This document shows, one piece after another, positions 1-11,979 of a DNA stretch of 64,000 nucleotides. The notes below the pieces were generated by a model. The model made no database searches. It was not told the origin of the DNA and saw nothing but the letters and a program-made list of their open reading frames with translations. Every line of letters begins with the position of its first letter. The first letter of the stretch is position 1. The position numbers were made by a program, and so were the translations under genes. The DNA is from Chloromonas sp. AAM2 (Eukaryota; Chlorophyta; Chlorophyceae; Chlamydomonadales; Chlamydomonadaceae): positions 4,658 to 68,657 of the forward strand of contig QAXH01006782.1 of NCBI GenBank assembly GCA_004335635.1, given 5' to 3'.

Positions 1-1047
1 GATACAGCACACGTGCAGTATGATACAGACATCTGTAGGGAAGAGATGCATCGTGTGGCTGCATGACGTGGGTTCGGGCGAAAGAAGGTTCCGAAAGCTC
101 CCGGCGATTTGTAGCTACTCAACTGGGCTGCACGCAAACTGGGCTGGCTACACGCAATTTGGTACACAGCATCAAGGCCCAGGTCTGACGATTCCAAAGA
201 AACCCAACAACACGGCAAATCCAACGCCCGGCATGCTGCAGCCGGCACAAACCTTTGTTAAGACCAGTTCTCATAAGGGCGGACAGGGGCAACAGGACCT
301 TGTCAGCAAGACCTAGCTCGTGGTGGTGCCCCAACCAACTACCAGACATGAGGTACCAGGCATGGCCAGGTCGACGCCGGAAGTCACTTTAACCACTTGC
401 GATATACACACCGCAGTCAAAAGGCTGCTCTGGGCCTGTAGTCTGACGGATAATGCGGCATTTTGGGTTTTAATATGTATTACCAGGCATGACGGAGGGT
501 AGTACAGCCTCGGTCGTCATTACCTTTGGTAATTAAGGTGTGGTCACAGGTGGGCGGTGTTAATCAGTAACATCGTGCAATGTCAAAGCTTTGACCAACC
601 CTGAGCAAGGCAACAAAAATCGCACACCTGGCGCACAACTGGCATGCCACACCCTAGGTGATGCGATCTGGCCATGCCCATGCCGATCTGACACAAACAG
701 ATAATTGAGGTGACGTAGTTTCCGTAATGCAGAGCCAGACTAGAAGAGCTGTTGGGTTGCTTTCCCATGTCGACGGAACTGCTGGAGCTGAGCTGAACCG
801 TGAGGTGCCCAACATCGCCGATGTCACGCTGAGATGGGAAGCCATGTATCTAGCCTGATGCAGACGATCTACACACAGAGGCAATTTGCAATGTCACCGA
901 ATGGGGTGCCAAAGACGAAGGATTCGCAGATCGGGGACAAGTCTGTTTGCGTTTCGTGACGTCCTCAATCAATCAACCTCAGCCTTCAATTTCGCAGTCC
1001 GAGCCTTAATAGCGATCTGCCGCCTGGAGTCCCAAAGACGTTCAAAA
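1..1047. other. Left-edge region, no gene recognised
   Basis: Short open frames occur here on both strands, but none has a recognisable domain or a convincing set of splice borders. It lies directly upstream of the DGAT2 start codon, so the promoter and 5' leader of that gene are probably inside it. No TATA-like box could be assigned with confidence. Confidence 0.4.
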
Positions 1048-4000
1048 ATGGGCAAACCAGCACCTGTTCAGCACGACCTCGTAATAGGCAAACGCATTTA
1101 CTCGGATTTGCAGCCGGGCGAGAAGCAGAGCTTTCTCTCATGGCTTGTCGCCTGCATCACTCTCAGCATATATTGGTAAGGATTGTTCATCGGCTCAAAG
1201 CTCAGGGATCACCTCCTGCTCAGCCGCTTGCCGGCCAAGGATTAGTCAAGATGTGCCAACTTCTTCTATGCTGCGTTGAACATGCTGTACAAGGATTGAG
1301 ATAGAAAACCATCAGTTGCATCCCCATTGCTCGAGCGCCCAGCACCTGCTACCTAGCCACCCTAGGGTTGTGAGGCATTGACAAGCAGCCACTGGTTTTA
1401 CCCACAATGTTGTTCAGAATGATCCTCTCAACGTGTACAAGGTGTCTTGTTTGCAACTGCGTGCAGCGGATGGATGAGCATTCTAATTCTTTTGTTCATC
1501 AGCTCTTTCTTTTACCGTCCAGCCTTGTGAGTCTTTGGGTCATTGCATGTGCGGGACTGTGGCATGGGATGGGTAAGGACACGCCAAGGTTAGCCAAGGA
1601 TAGGACCAAGCAGCAGTCTGGATGCAAAAGATGCTGGCATGGGCTGGTGACCGCATGCAGCACGTCACATAGTTGAACTTTGGTAGACTACAATGCATGG
1701 CATCTGTACCGGCATGTGATGCGACGTGGGTACCAGGTGCACCCAAGGTTGTCAAAGCAAGCACTACGCGTGGCCAGTCGAAGGATGCCTTGAGTGTATG
1801 GTTGTCTCCTGCCTCTTGCCCATGGAGCAAACTATGCCTGAAGCAGAATAAACCCGGTTTTGCTTGCGAAGGACAAGATACAGCCTTACCACAACTCAAT
1901 GATCATACATGTTCCAGCCATGACCAGCCTGCCAGTGCCTCGCCATCTTGCGTTCGTTGGCTGGGGCTTATGCAGTTGTAAACCGACTGGTGCTCTCACC
2001 CTTACTTGCGTGCCTCATCTGCCCACAGCTACACACTCATTTTCCTGTGGAGCACTACCTTTCTTCCGGTGGGTCTGAGATGCCACCCACACGGTCATGA
2101 ATACCAGCGTGCGTGGGGGGCCAACATCACCATGTGCATGCACACACATGGTAGCTGCCCGCTCATTGAAGAAGCACACCGTGCAGATCACCCCAGCCTC
2201 ACACCGTAGGAATGTGTCGCGCCGGCCCATGCGCTGGGGACTACCAATTGGGACTAATCAGGTTCTGCTGTGGCCTGCCACAGCCCAGGGGCACGGGTGA
2301 CATGCAGACTTCACAGCCAGTGACGTGCGCAGTGGTATGATGCACTGACGGTCCTATTCCAGGGACGGGTGAATTGCGGACAGTTGGTGGCCTGCACTCA
2401 ACCACTTATGTGAACATCACCCAGTGTCACTTGTGTCTTCTTCCTCCCTCTCAGGCCAAGCCAGTGCTGTGGGCTGCTTGGAACAGGTTGTGGATCTTCA
2501 AGACATGGAGGGAGTACTTCTCATACAGGTACGGTATGCCCACAAGCATGAGGGCGCAGGAAGGCATGCATGCATGCAGTGTGCCACAGTTGTCTGCCCG
2601 ATGCATTCATACACCAACACAGATACGTGTATGCCCATGTCTTTGCACAGGAGGTGAAACAGTGGCTTTCTTTTTCTCTTTCTTTCTTTTTCATCTCTCA
2701 ACTCTGCCTTGCTGTTTGATCTGCAGTTACTTCTTTGAGGAGAAGCTTGACGCCACCAAGAGGTACATCCTGTACGAGGCACCACACGGCACGGTGCGTT
2801 GGTTCGGCATGCGCTGACAATGCACACAGGACAAGCTGCGTGTGGTGAAGCATGGCATGTATTTGATTCATGCATGCCTTGGCACTACATGTGGCACCAG
2901 CTGTGCATAATCTGAACCAAGTTTGAAAGCTCAAGGCATGGCATGCGAATCATTTGTGAAACATGCCAAAGGTGTTGCTGTTGGCTTGGTGCCAATGTTG
3001 TCATCACCCACAGCTGACGGTGCACAAAAACAAGATCATGCATACCAATGTGCATGTAGTGTGTATGTAGTGCCAACCAGAGCTGACCACGCATCACCCA
3101 CAGCTGACCGTTGCAGAGTGGGCTGCTTGTGTGCCTGTGCAGTTTCCCATTGGCCCCATCACCGCCGGCACGTTATGCCAGACCTTCTTCCCCAACGCAC
3201 CCATATACAGCGTGGCAGCAACTTCGGTCTTCAGCATGTGAGTCATTTGCCAATGATGTGTCACAGTACTGTTGAGTGAGTGGTTATAGCACAGCTACAT
3301 CAGTTTGCCAGCATGGTCTGTCATCCCCGATTAGGTTGGGAATGCCAGTAGAGTATGTCAGCAGAAACTAGTATGTCAGCAGAAACTAATAATACAGTGT
3401 GGGTATTGTGAGGCGGATTTCATTGGGGCAATGGGCATTTGCGTACAGGCGACAATGGGTTTGGAAATGCCAGTGACCCAGCAGTTGCAGGTCATGTGAG
3501 ATAGCAGGCCAGTCTTGTAGCACATGACGACATGGCAGCATTGCGTCGGGGTCCAGCAACCTCAAGAAACTGACTCACACACGTTGCTGCCACGCCCTGC
3601 TGCCTTTGCAGACCCTTCTGGCGCCAGTGAGTGACAAGGAGAGGATTATCCATACCTGGTGGTCATAGATGGCCTGGAACAGCGAGCAACGCTGGTTGCA
3701 TGGTCTGATGAATCTACATCACTGGGTTCTGTCCTTTGTCATCATTTCCAGCCCAGGGCTTGATAGATATGATGCTGGACTTGCACTAGGTCAGGTTATG
3801 AAACTAACGGCAGGTTCTGTGGCCAGTCATCGGCACTGCAGTAGTTCTTTGCAGTGCATGTGTTCTACAGCATCGATGTGTGGTTAGCATGGAACACTCT
3901 GCGAGGTAGGGTATGCAAGACACGCAAACGCTGGCCACCTGCCACCTGCCTCTGTGCAGCTTCACCGCATGGATCGGTTCCCTGCCGGCAACCAAAGCCA

Positions 4001-6195
4001 ACTTCAAGCGCCTGCTGCAGCACGGATCGGTGGCAGTGGTAAGGCGATAGGAAGGGTGCTGGATCTGTGCAAGATGCAGAAGCACTGGCAAGGTCTATAT
4101 GGTTTCTTTCTGAGTGGTGGGCCAAGCCGCCATGCACCTGAGCACAGTGCACGCAAGCGGATCTCAGTGACAGCGCTTAGTCCCGTGGAACTGTGCTGGA
4201 ATCTATGCGCACTACTGCTTTTGGAGTTCTGCTGAGGTGTTGTGCGCACTGTGTGCCTGGTGTGCAGGTTGTGGGCGGCATCGCAGAGATGGTGAGTGCT
4301 CCTGCCCTTTGCCAGAAAAACGGTGCAGCCTGAAAGGCGCACCTGTAACAGTTGCAGATATTTGAAGTCACTGGCAGACAGCAGCGGAACCCCAGCAGCT
4401 GCAGCCTTGGTGGAAAGTTTGCCAGGGTGCCAGCACACGTGTTGCCCAACTGACATCAACACTACTGGTCGACACTAACCAAATCGCTTTGTTTGCCACT
4501 TGCTCGTTCTGCCACGCCTGTTTTGACAACGTCTTACAGTACATGGTGAGTGCGTAGACCGAGGGGATTCAAGCCTTTCAGTTGGTGCAAGTGTGTTTAT
4601 GTGAGAACAGCGTGGACAGTTCAGTACCCTGCTAAGTCTGAAGCTGCAGCCAAGGCCTTGCTGCATGACACGACTAGCAACTGGTGATCACATGTAATGC
4701 GACCACCAAGTGATGGCATTGGTGCATGCATACTGCCGCACGATCCCGCCATGCATTTCCTATCTGCTGTGCCTGCAGTGCCACCCCCACAAGGAGCGCA
4801 TCAAGCTGGCCGGGCGCAAGGGCTTTGTGCGCATCGCCCTGGAGGAACAGGTGGACGGAATCGTGCCTGTTTACTACTTGTGAGTGTGGGCAGTCTTTTT
4901 CATCCAAGCACGACATGATATACTAGCGATGAACAGACGGCAGAAAGATTGGCAGTACCTGCTGAGGGTGGTCTGCGCTTTCCAGGTTGAGATTTGAATT
5001 GTGCAGTCAGCAGCTGTGCCTAGTGATGATGTGCCAGACTTGAACAGCTTCTGCCCGTCTTCCTGCCTGTCTTCTTCTTTCTGTGATGGCTTCTTGTGAC
5101 GGCTGCCCTGATGTGAATTATAAATCAAACGTTCTTATGGCAATGTCTGTGTGCTGCAGTGGCCAGAGCCAGGTGCTGAAGTTCGGCCCCGAGTGGCTGT
5201 CAGGCATCAGCCGCAAGCTCAGGGCCAGCCTTGGCGTGCTGTACGGACGATTTGGGCTGCCGCTGCCGTTCCCCGTGCCCATGTATCTGGTGAGCCCATG
5301 CCACTGCCTGACTTGCAGCATCCAGTTTGTGCGGAATCAGCGCACCTCGTCTTCACTGCAGTTCCATGCGATCATGCTGCATCATAACAACAAACATACC
5401 TGCTGTAGTTCGAGGGAGTAGTTTGAAATCAAGGCACCTCGTTTGCACTGTCTCTCGTAATACATGCCAGGTTGTTTTGCGTCTATGTGCGGCACTCGGT
5501 CAGTTCACATGCAACAAGGTCTAGGGCACTGGGTGCTGCACATGGTTTGAGCCGTTGTGCAAGGGAGATGAACGTTTCGCGACAATTGGGGACTTTCCAC
5601 TTGTCGCCGCAGGTGCATGGCAAGCCCATCGCTGTGCCCAAGGTGTCGCGTGATGACCCCAAGTTTGAGCAGCACGTGGACGAGCTCCTGGCCACCGCGG
5701 TGCAGGGCATGCAGGACCTCTACGAGCGGCACAGGGACGAGTACGGGTGAGCCACACAGTTTGTTAACACCATCTTTTGTTGTTTTTGTTGCCGTATCAA
5801 GCACAGCTATCTGCCACAGGGACCAGTACGGATGAGCAACAGAGATCCAACCATGCACCACTAATGAGTGGCATGTGCATGCAGGCTGCAGTAATAATGG
5901 AACAGGTGCTCAAACACTCACGGTGTCACCTGATACCACTTGAAGCAATCTCCTGCATTTTCCTGCACCCAGTGGTTCTGTCACGTAAGCCGCTTGTGAT
6001 TGTAATCGCTGGCACCTGATGAAACGTCGCCCTTGTGCACATCGATGGCTGCCAGGAGAAACCCTCGCCTGCTCCAAGGCTGTCAGTTTGTGTTATCATC
6101 ACCGTGTGATGTGTCATGAAGCATGTGTGTTCAAGCCATTGTTCGCATATTGTTGTCCACGCAGGTGGACAAACCGCCCACTGTTCATTGAATGA
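1048..6195 (+). CDS. DGAT2: Type-2 diacylglycerol acyltransferase (DGAT2/DGTT), 13 exons
   Basis: This enzyme transfers an acyl group from acyl-CoA to diacylglycerol, the last step of triacylglycerol synthesis in the ER membrane. Exons: 1048-1175, 2029-2068, 2455-2528, 2727-2793, 3143-3237, 3612-3626, 3960-4038, 4268-4291, 4540-4545, 4779-4879, 5160-5289, 5613-5746 and 6165-6195. They sum to 924 nt, giving 307 residues with all phases consistent. The protein opens with a short tail and hydrophobic segments (ITLSIY, then YTLIFLW). Next come KTWREYFSY, the active-site block EAPHGTFPIGP, YSVAATSVFSIPFWRH, the GGIAEM turn, RKGFVRIALEE, VPVYYFGQSQVLKFGP and the C-terminal YGWTNRPLFIE. These match the DGAT2 family in order, and the length is usual for the family. 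The ATG at 1048 has an A-rich context and directly precedes the first hydrophobic segment. Exons 1 and 2 rest on phase and hydrophobicity, so they are the least certain. Exons of 15, 24 and 6 nt are unusual. Confidence 0.93.
3353..3388. repeat. Two tandem 18-bp units in a DGAT2 intron
   Basis: The unit GTATGTCAGCAGAAACTA is present twice in perfect tandem, inside the intron between the exons ending at 3237 and starting at 3612. No function is inferred. Confidence 0.8.
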
Positions 6196-7140
6196 GGCAG
6201 TCCTGTAGGGAAACAGTGACTCGGTGGCTGCGACTGCTAGGACTGAGGGTGGCTTTCTAGGACTGATGACGGCGAAAAGGGCCACTGGCCTGAGCGCTTG
6301 ACGACTTTCTATGGCCAGAACGGAATGTGACAAATGGGACGGCAGAGCCAAGGACTTTCAACGGAGGGCAGCAGTGCGTTAAAGGGGACATGCAGCAAAA
6401 GCTGACGACCAGTGGGATATGGTATCTATGGGGGGGTTTACAAGGAGGGGGAGTTAGTGTCTAACAAGAAGAGTTTACTGCTTGTTTTCTGTCAACAATG
6501 GCTTTGTCTGTGTGACTGAAGATGCGGGGTCTTGTTTGTGAGTGAACTGAGCGCACAGCATTTGGTGGTGGCAAGGCGCCATTCTGCTGGGGTTACGAAG
6601 AGGACTGGGCAGGTCCATGCTACAAACGTACGATACTGTGTAAGAAATTGGACCGAGTTGGAGGCCTCTGCTGCCAGGTCGATCTGTACAGTGCATGCAC
6701 ACGTCGTGCGTCTGCCGCAAACTAGTTTAGTGCTAGTCGTGGTACCACGTGCAATGTGAGTAAAAAGATGCGAATAGTACCAAGGGGCCCTCACTTGCAT
6801 TGAGCGCTTGGTACCGACAAGGCGCCTTCAGTTCTTGTCCCAAACAAGTGCCTTTTCCTACTGCTTCCCCAGCTGCTGCAGCAACTCACATGACCAGCAG
6901 CATCCATTCAGGGAAGTCATCGCAGCACGAAATACGTTTTTTTCTCTCTCACGGTATACAGGTCTGGCACTGCAAACCCTGAAACAAGCTGGTATAACTT
7001 GATGTTGTGCGATCATCTCAAATATCAGCACACCTGCAGAGGGGACCAACACACCAAGTGCACATAGGTATAGGTTACACCAAGTGCACAGATATTAACG
7101 GCAGAAAACGGCAGAAACAGCAGGGACATGGCGAGGCACC
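6196..7140. other. Tail-to-tail spacer between DGAT2 and the MYND gene
   Basis: This 0.9-kb stretch separates the stop codons of two convergent genes and should hold both 3' untranslated regions. A TGTAA pentamer, the usual green-algal polyadenylation signal, occurs near 6640, but it is far from the DGAT2 stop. No coding segment was recognised. Confidence 0.5.
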
Positions 7141-10100
7141 TTAGTCCACGTCATCCAACACGTGACCAGGACGTGGTACAACCTCCTCTGGCCCAGCCGG
7201 CTCCGCAGGCGGCAGTTGCACTAAAACGTCGTCTTGCCCCTGCTCGTCTCCCTCCAGTTCCTCGTATTCAGACGTGTGCTCCTGCCCCTGTGTCTCGCCC
7301 TGCTGCTGTGCAGCAGCTTGCCTGGCCGCCTCCTTTTTCGCTTTCTTCTTGGCGATTTTCCTGGCATTTTTGCCACCACCCTGTACGTGCAGGCACGTAG
7401 CAAGGAAAAGGACTCAGGCTATAGAAGGTGTGCAGCTCACAAGCCAACACATGGGTAACAGTTGGTCCGCTTGCAATGACCAGGCAACGAGTGCTAGCCA
7501 CTACGGATGTAATGAAAACTTATTACGACAGACTTTTGAATGCCTTTAGATGGCGTTTCATGGTTTAACCCACGATACTGCAGCTAAACACAATATCACT
7601 CCACAACTTAGGTGCCTGACAATCGACAATCTAACCCTTAACCCTGCGTGACGAGGTATGCATGTTCAAAAACCACAAGAACGCTATCCGCAGGTCAGTG
7701 GCGGTTTATGCTGACTTTGAGGCTATCAATATCAAGGTCAGGCCAGACCTGCACCATGATCAAGGGGCCAAAACCCACCTTCTACCTCCTTGTAGATAGC
7801 TCACTGGTATCAGGGCGCAAAATACGAATGTCATCACTAGCAACACAGTTCAAAATGGAAAGTGGGGCACCCCTGCCTCTCCTCACTACAGCCTGCCGGC
7901 CCTTGGGGCCTGGAACAGTTGCAACACAGCAAGTGTTTGATGCTGGAAGTGTCACGCATGCTTCCCATGTGGCTTAGCCATCTGAGCCTGTGGGTTCTGA
8001 GCAGAGCACTAATATGGCAGGTTGATGAGTTTTGGCATAGAGGTCAGCATTACTGATTACCTCTTGGCCTAGGCGTTCATGCAGAATGCGTCGCAGGCAG
8101 TTGATGTTAAACACATCCAGTTAGTGCTACTGAGCTCTAGTGGGTGCCCATGACTCGGCAGCGCCACAAGTAAGGGTGGGCACAATATTAGCCTTGTAGA
8201 TGCGAATTTCGCTGGTCAAACTGACACTCATATCACTGAACACAAACTGACGCATCAACCGACCTGTTTGGCGGGTGCTGCGCTGCTCTCCGTGGGCTGG
8301 TTGGGTTGCCTGTAGAGGCAGCTGGATGTCTAGAGGTGGCAGCACTGCTTGCTGGCTGGCTCGGTCGCTGGGGTACTCTGCCCAGCTTAACCTTAAGACC
8401 TTACGAACGGAGAAAGTGCCATTGACATCACTGCGTGCTGGGCATGGGCAAGTTTTAGAGGCCGTTCACATGCGTCAAAACTTTGCCCTCCCCCTCCCGT
8501 GCCAGTTTTCCCCTGATGTGGCCCAACTCAAGCGTGCATCCACAATATCGTTGAGTACACCACGTTGTGAAAAACAATACTTCAAAACACTGTACTGAGG
8601 CAGCTACTACATAACTAGCTCAGCTGCTTTTGCGCCAGACAGATGAGAACAGAAAGCGCCACAGGGCAGTGCTGACTGGGCAAGCCCACACACATAAATT
8701 CTATGCGTCCTTTCATTGCCGTCACATGTAATGCCCACCACAGAGGATGGCCGATACATTGAGCAGGTCTGGTCCTTTCCGTGCCTTGCTGCTGTCATTC
8801 GATTGACTGACCACTGAATACCGATCAGCTGTCATGAGGGCAGGCATGATGTGCCCTGCGCCGTGGATGCTGGCCGCCGCACATATGGCGCGGTGGTCCT
8901 TCCAATCCCTGTGGAACACAGGTATTAATACATACATATATATACACATATTGGCTCACCAACAATGCCAGGCAAACCAGACAAAATCGCATCCAAGGCA
9001 CCAGAGGGTCGTAACAAGGTCTGGCATAGTCGCCTGCTCCTGCGTGTAAGCGTCTGCCTGTGTCCCATCCTCACCTCCTGTGCCTGCCGGAGCTGATGTC
9101 TGCGGCTTGACATGTCCCTGCCCTCCTAACTGCGTGCTTACCGCATGCCCAAACACCATCGGTCGAAATTTGAAGACGTTTACGAAGCTGATTCCGAATT
9201 TCGCTGAACATCACGATGTATGACATGCCCTGTGTGCTGACCTCACAAAGACCTGCTCCCGCCTTCCCACCATACTGCATTCAACTATGATGCATGGCTC
9301 TGATTACAATCTATACACGACATGCCCCTTGCCTCACCTGGCCTGGCACTGCTTCCCGCAGTAGTACTCCCCGCACTGCCCACACCGGAAGTCAACGTTA
9401 TCCCTGGTTTTGCAGCAATCGCATCTGGGCGGCGCGTCAGGCCGACCCTGGGCCGCATAGGTGGGCATGAGGCTGTAGCCGTGCTGACCGTACTTCTGCA
9501 TGAACTGTGGACAAAGCCGGGAACAGAGCACGTGCTGGCAGGTAAACAGACTCTAGAGGCGGTGCAAGTACTTTGAATTCAACATGCGTGCGCCAATCAC
9601 ACAATGGCCTTACCAGCTTGATGTGCATATATCAAGGAGGCCGGGAAAGGCTGGATAGGAGTATACTCTGCAGATGAATCGGCAGCAAGAAAATGACACA
9701 CAGAAGAAAGCCGGGACCCCCTTGCAACCCATGCAAAATTCATCGCCGACTCTTGCTCAAACACAGGTTGTTTTCATGGCCTTCAGTCTGATGATGACCA
9801 CTACTCCAGGCTGCCTGATGCCAAGCATTCCTCAATTCAATCAGCTGGCCCGTGTCACGCGTCCCAGACCTTCAACACGTCCTGAACCTCCTGATATGCA
9901 GCATTCCTCTGTCCAACCGACCCTGACTCTGTCCGTTACTGCACACCTGTCCTAGGTCCATAGTTTGCGTCAGGGCGGCTCGAGGAAGCGCCTTGTTGAG
10001 CTGCATGCCAAACTCCGCCATGACATCGGACCACTCGGCGCCGGTGGCAGGCTCCTTTCCCTGCTCCTTGCGCTGCTCCAAGGCATAGCTCTGCAGGGAT

Positions 10101-10743
10101 TACATTCAGCATGCAACACAAGAAGGTCGATGACAGGGACCATGCTGTAGTGGTATTGCCATCAACATGCACAGTTACACGGCCATCGCTCATGGCAATG
10201 GGAAACACCACGGTGGTGGGACAACCAACCGCGCTGTAAACACCCGGATTGTCTATTATGCTAATTATCGTGACTGAAACCAACAGGATGTAATGTGCCT
10301 GCTGACCCTGCCCACTGCGTACAACACGACCTGCCCCTGTCACGCCATCAGATGATCAGCTCACCATGTTCCTCCAGCGGCGGTCGGTCTCATCCTGCTG
10401 CTTTTCAGCGCCCATGCCCATCTGCTCCAGCATCTGTGCCATCCGAGCCCACTCCGGTGGGCAAGGCGACCCTGCGTGAAAAGGGCTAGCCAGCTGACAT
10501 CGTCCTTTTGACAGGTAGGCCTGTGGCTGGTAGGCATGTTGAGGCGGTGCACTTGCATGGGTGGTGGGCTCAATACGGCAACATGCTTTGCAAAACAGCA
10601 AACTTAACAAGCTGGTCACAATCTACAATGGCTTGCTGGTTAGCAGATGTTGCAGCATGAGCAGGCAACTTGCTCTTACCATCTGGCAATGCCGCCATGC
10701 CGGAGGAAAAGGCAGCGAGGAGTTCCGGAGACAGTCCTGCCAT
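7141..10743 (-). CDS. MYND-type zinc-finger protein
   Basis: Exons read on the minus strand: 10743-10680, 10471-10365, 10090-9947, 9504-9338 and 8908-8822, with a last exon at 7380-7141. The first five join in phase. They encode an N-terminal helical region rich in Met and Gln, then a MYND finger. The finger reads CDCC, then CGQCGEYYCGKQCQ, and is completed across an intron by RDWKDHRAIC, so all eight Cys/His ligands are present. MYND fingers bind zinc and usually mediate protein-protein contacts; no SET domain is visible. The start ATG at 10743 sits in an ACCATGG context. The last exon encodes a Lys/Ala-rich helix and an acidic tail ending in DDVD. Its phase does not follow directly from exon 5, so another exon or a different donor is missing. 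The intervening intron contains a LINE fragment. The exact role is unknown. Confidence 0.7.
7700..8345 (-). mobile_element. Decayed LINE retrotransposon fragment (3' end of the reverse transcriptase ORF)
   Basis: Read on the minus strand, the segment encodes the typical tail of a LINE reverse transcriptase: SLTSEIRIYKANIVPTL followed by AESWAPT (around 8250-8130). After a frame change come VFNINCLRRIL (8118 downward) and RLRWLSHMGSM (about 7989-7958). These correspond to the conserved sequences after the RT thumb, ending in the RLRWLGH-type block. Stop codons and frameshifts separate the pieces, so the copy is dead. The edges are approximate, and no target-site duplication or poly(A) tail was identified. 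It lies in sense orientation inside the last intron of the MYND gene. Confidence 0.7.
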
Positions 10744-10872
10744 GGTGGGTGTGCCGCCGTGGGCCGTAAAGGACAACCCCTTCAACCGCTTCAAAGATGA
10801 CAAGCGAGCGGGCACGATGCCGCGGAAAGGAAACCGGGTATCACTCTTCTCATACCGGGTTTGATTCTGCCA

Positions 10873-10990
10873 GCAAAAAGGTTTGCCAGTTCCGGGACAG
10901 TTTCTGTGTGCCGCCGTGATGCGGGTGTCAGCTGTGTGTGAAGCTAGTGTTCTCAGAAGTGTCGTTTCTAAGTTTTTATGGTGGTGAAAG
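10873..10990 (-). repeat. Copy of a dispersed ~110-bp repeat family
   Basis: The reverse complement of this stretch aligns by eye with 19975-20070. Both contain, in order, an AAAACTTAG-like start, an ACTAG core, a CATCACGG block and a final GAACTGGCAAAC block. Partial copies of the last block occur at 20229-20253 and near 30396. The family is interspersed and non-coding; whether it is a MITE or part of a larger element is unknown. Confidence 0.6.
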
Positions 10991-11240
10991 TGTGCTCAGT
11001 GGTGTTAGGTCCATGTCACCTGTCACTAGGATGTGTTGCTGATGCTTGAGTTGGTAGGCGCTGGTGACTGCCAATACTGGGACAAGAACAGTGAGAAGTC
11101 CTAGTAGATTATCAGAGATTCAGGACACACTGTCACACGATGACATTCCAATTCCAGTGTAACGCAATGATATTCCAACTCCATATACGCCATAGCAACC
11201 GCTTCAGCCAAAAGAACATCCCATAATCATGCCAAAAGTT

Positions 11241-11288
11241 ACAGTAGGAAGGCCTAACTATATGGGTCGGCCCTGTTATGGGTCGCTT
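11241..11288 (+). repeat. Left copy of a ~45-bp direct repeat
   Basis: It begins ACAGTAGG and contains GGGTCGGCCCTGTT followed by TGGGTCGCTT. The right copy lies at 13362-13406. The two flank the 2.1-kb block that holds the orphan frame at 11980-12628. Confidence 0.75.
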
Positions 11289-11979
11289 ACTTTTTCTTCA
11301 TCTGCACGCAGTCATTTTTCAAGCTGTCTTTGGCAACAAGTTACTGTGGCCTTCAGCCAGCTTTCGCCTCGGACGTCCATGGCGCGAAACCGTCCACGCA
11401 ACCGCTATTTCAGGTTGGTTGACGCGACTCATTCTGTGCATGCGTTCACGCACTGACACTCAAGAAACCCATTGTTGCTGGCATTGCCTTGCACAGCTGG
11501 ACTGGGCAAAAAGTGAGTAGTTTGTTTTTGACCAAGTAAAGCAGTCACAAAAAGCTGCAAAGCATGCGTTAAGCATATAAGAGTCCCGTAAAGGACCTGC
11601 CGCTGGCAGCCAACCTTTCAGCTCGGCCTTACGCCGAGCAGTGTAGGAAGTAGCAAGTGCGAGGTGTGTATCGCCAAGCATTGCGTCACGGGCAAGGGCA
11701 TCCACACCACCTGGTGACCTTCGGCTTGCGTCACGCATTCATCGCCCATGTTGAGCCAGAAATGCAGACCAGTTGCTAGCTCTGATTATTTTTGCTTTTA
11801 CTTTGGAGTTCGCTCGAACGCGCACGATCTGACTGTGCTTGTGCGTACCTTTGCAGATCACTAGTGTACTGCAGAGGATGATGTCGATACGAGTCACAGT
11901 ACGAGCGTGTGGTCAGGCCAGACAGTAGTTGTTACGGGGCGCAGCTTCAGCGCGTTCTGCTCTTGATTTGCTCACAGAC

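Larger units (their letters stand above)
10744..11979. other. Head-to-head spacer with repeats
   Basis: This region lies between the MYND gene start and the orphan coiled-coil frame. It contains a copy of a dispersed repeat (10873-10990) and one of a pair of direct repeats (11241-11288), and would also hold the MYND promoter. No coding exon was recognised. A T-rich stretch ending in TTTGCAG at 11856 could be a splice acceptor for an upstream exon of the next gene. Confidence 0.4.

Noticed and set aside
11909..11979. 5' extension of the coiled-coil frame to 11909
   Set aside because: The extended frame begins with GTG, not ATG, and contains a good splice acceptor at 11979, so the upstream part is probably intron.
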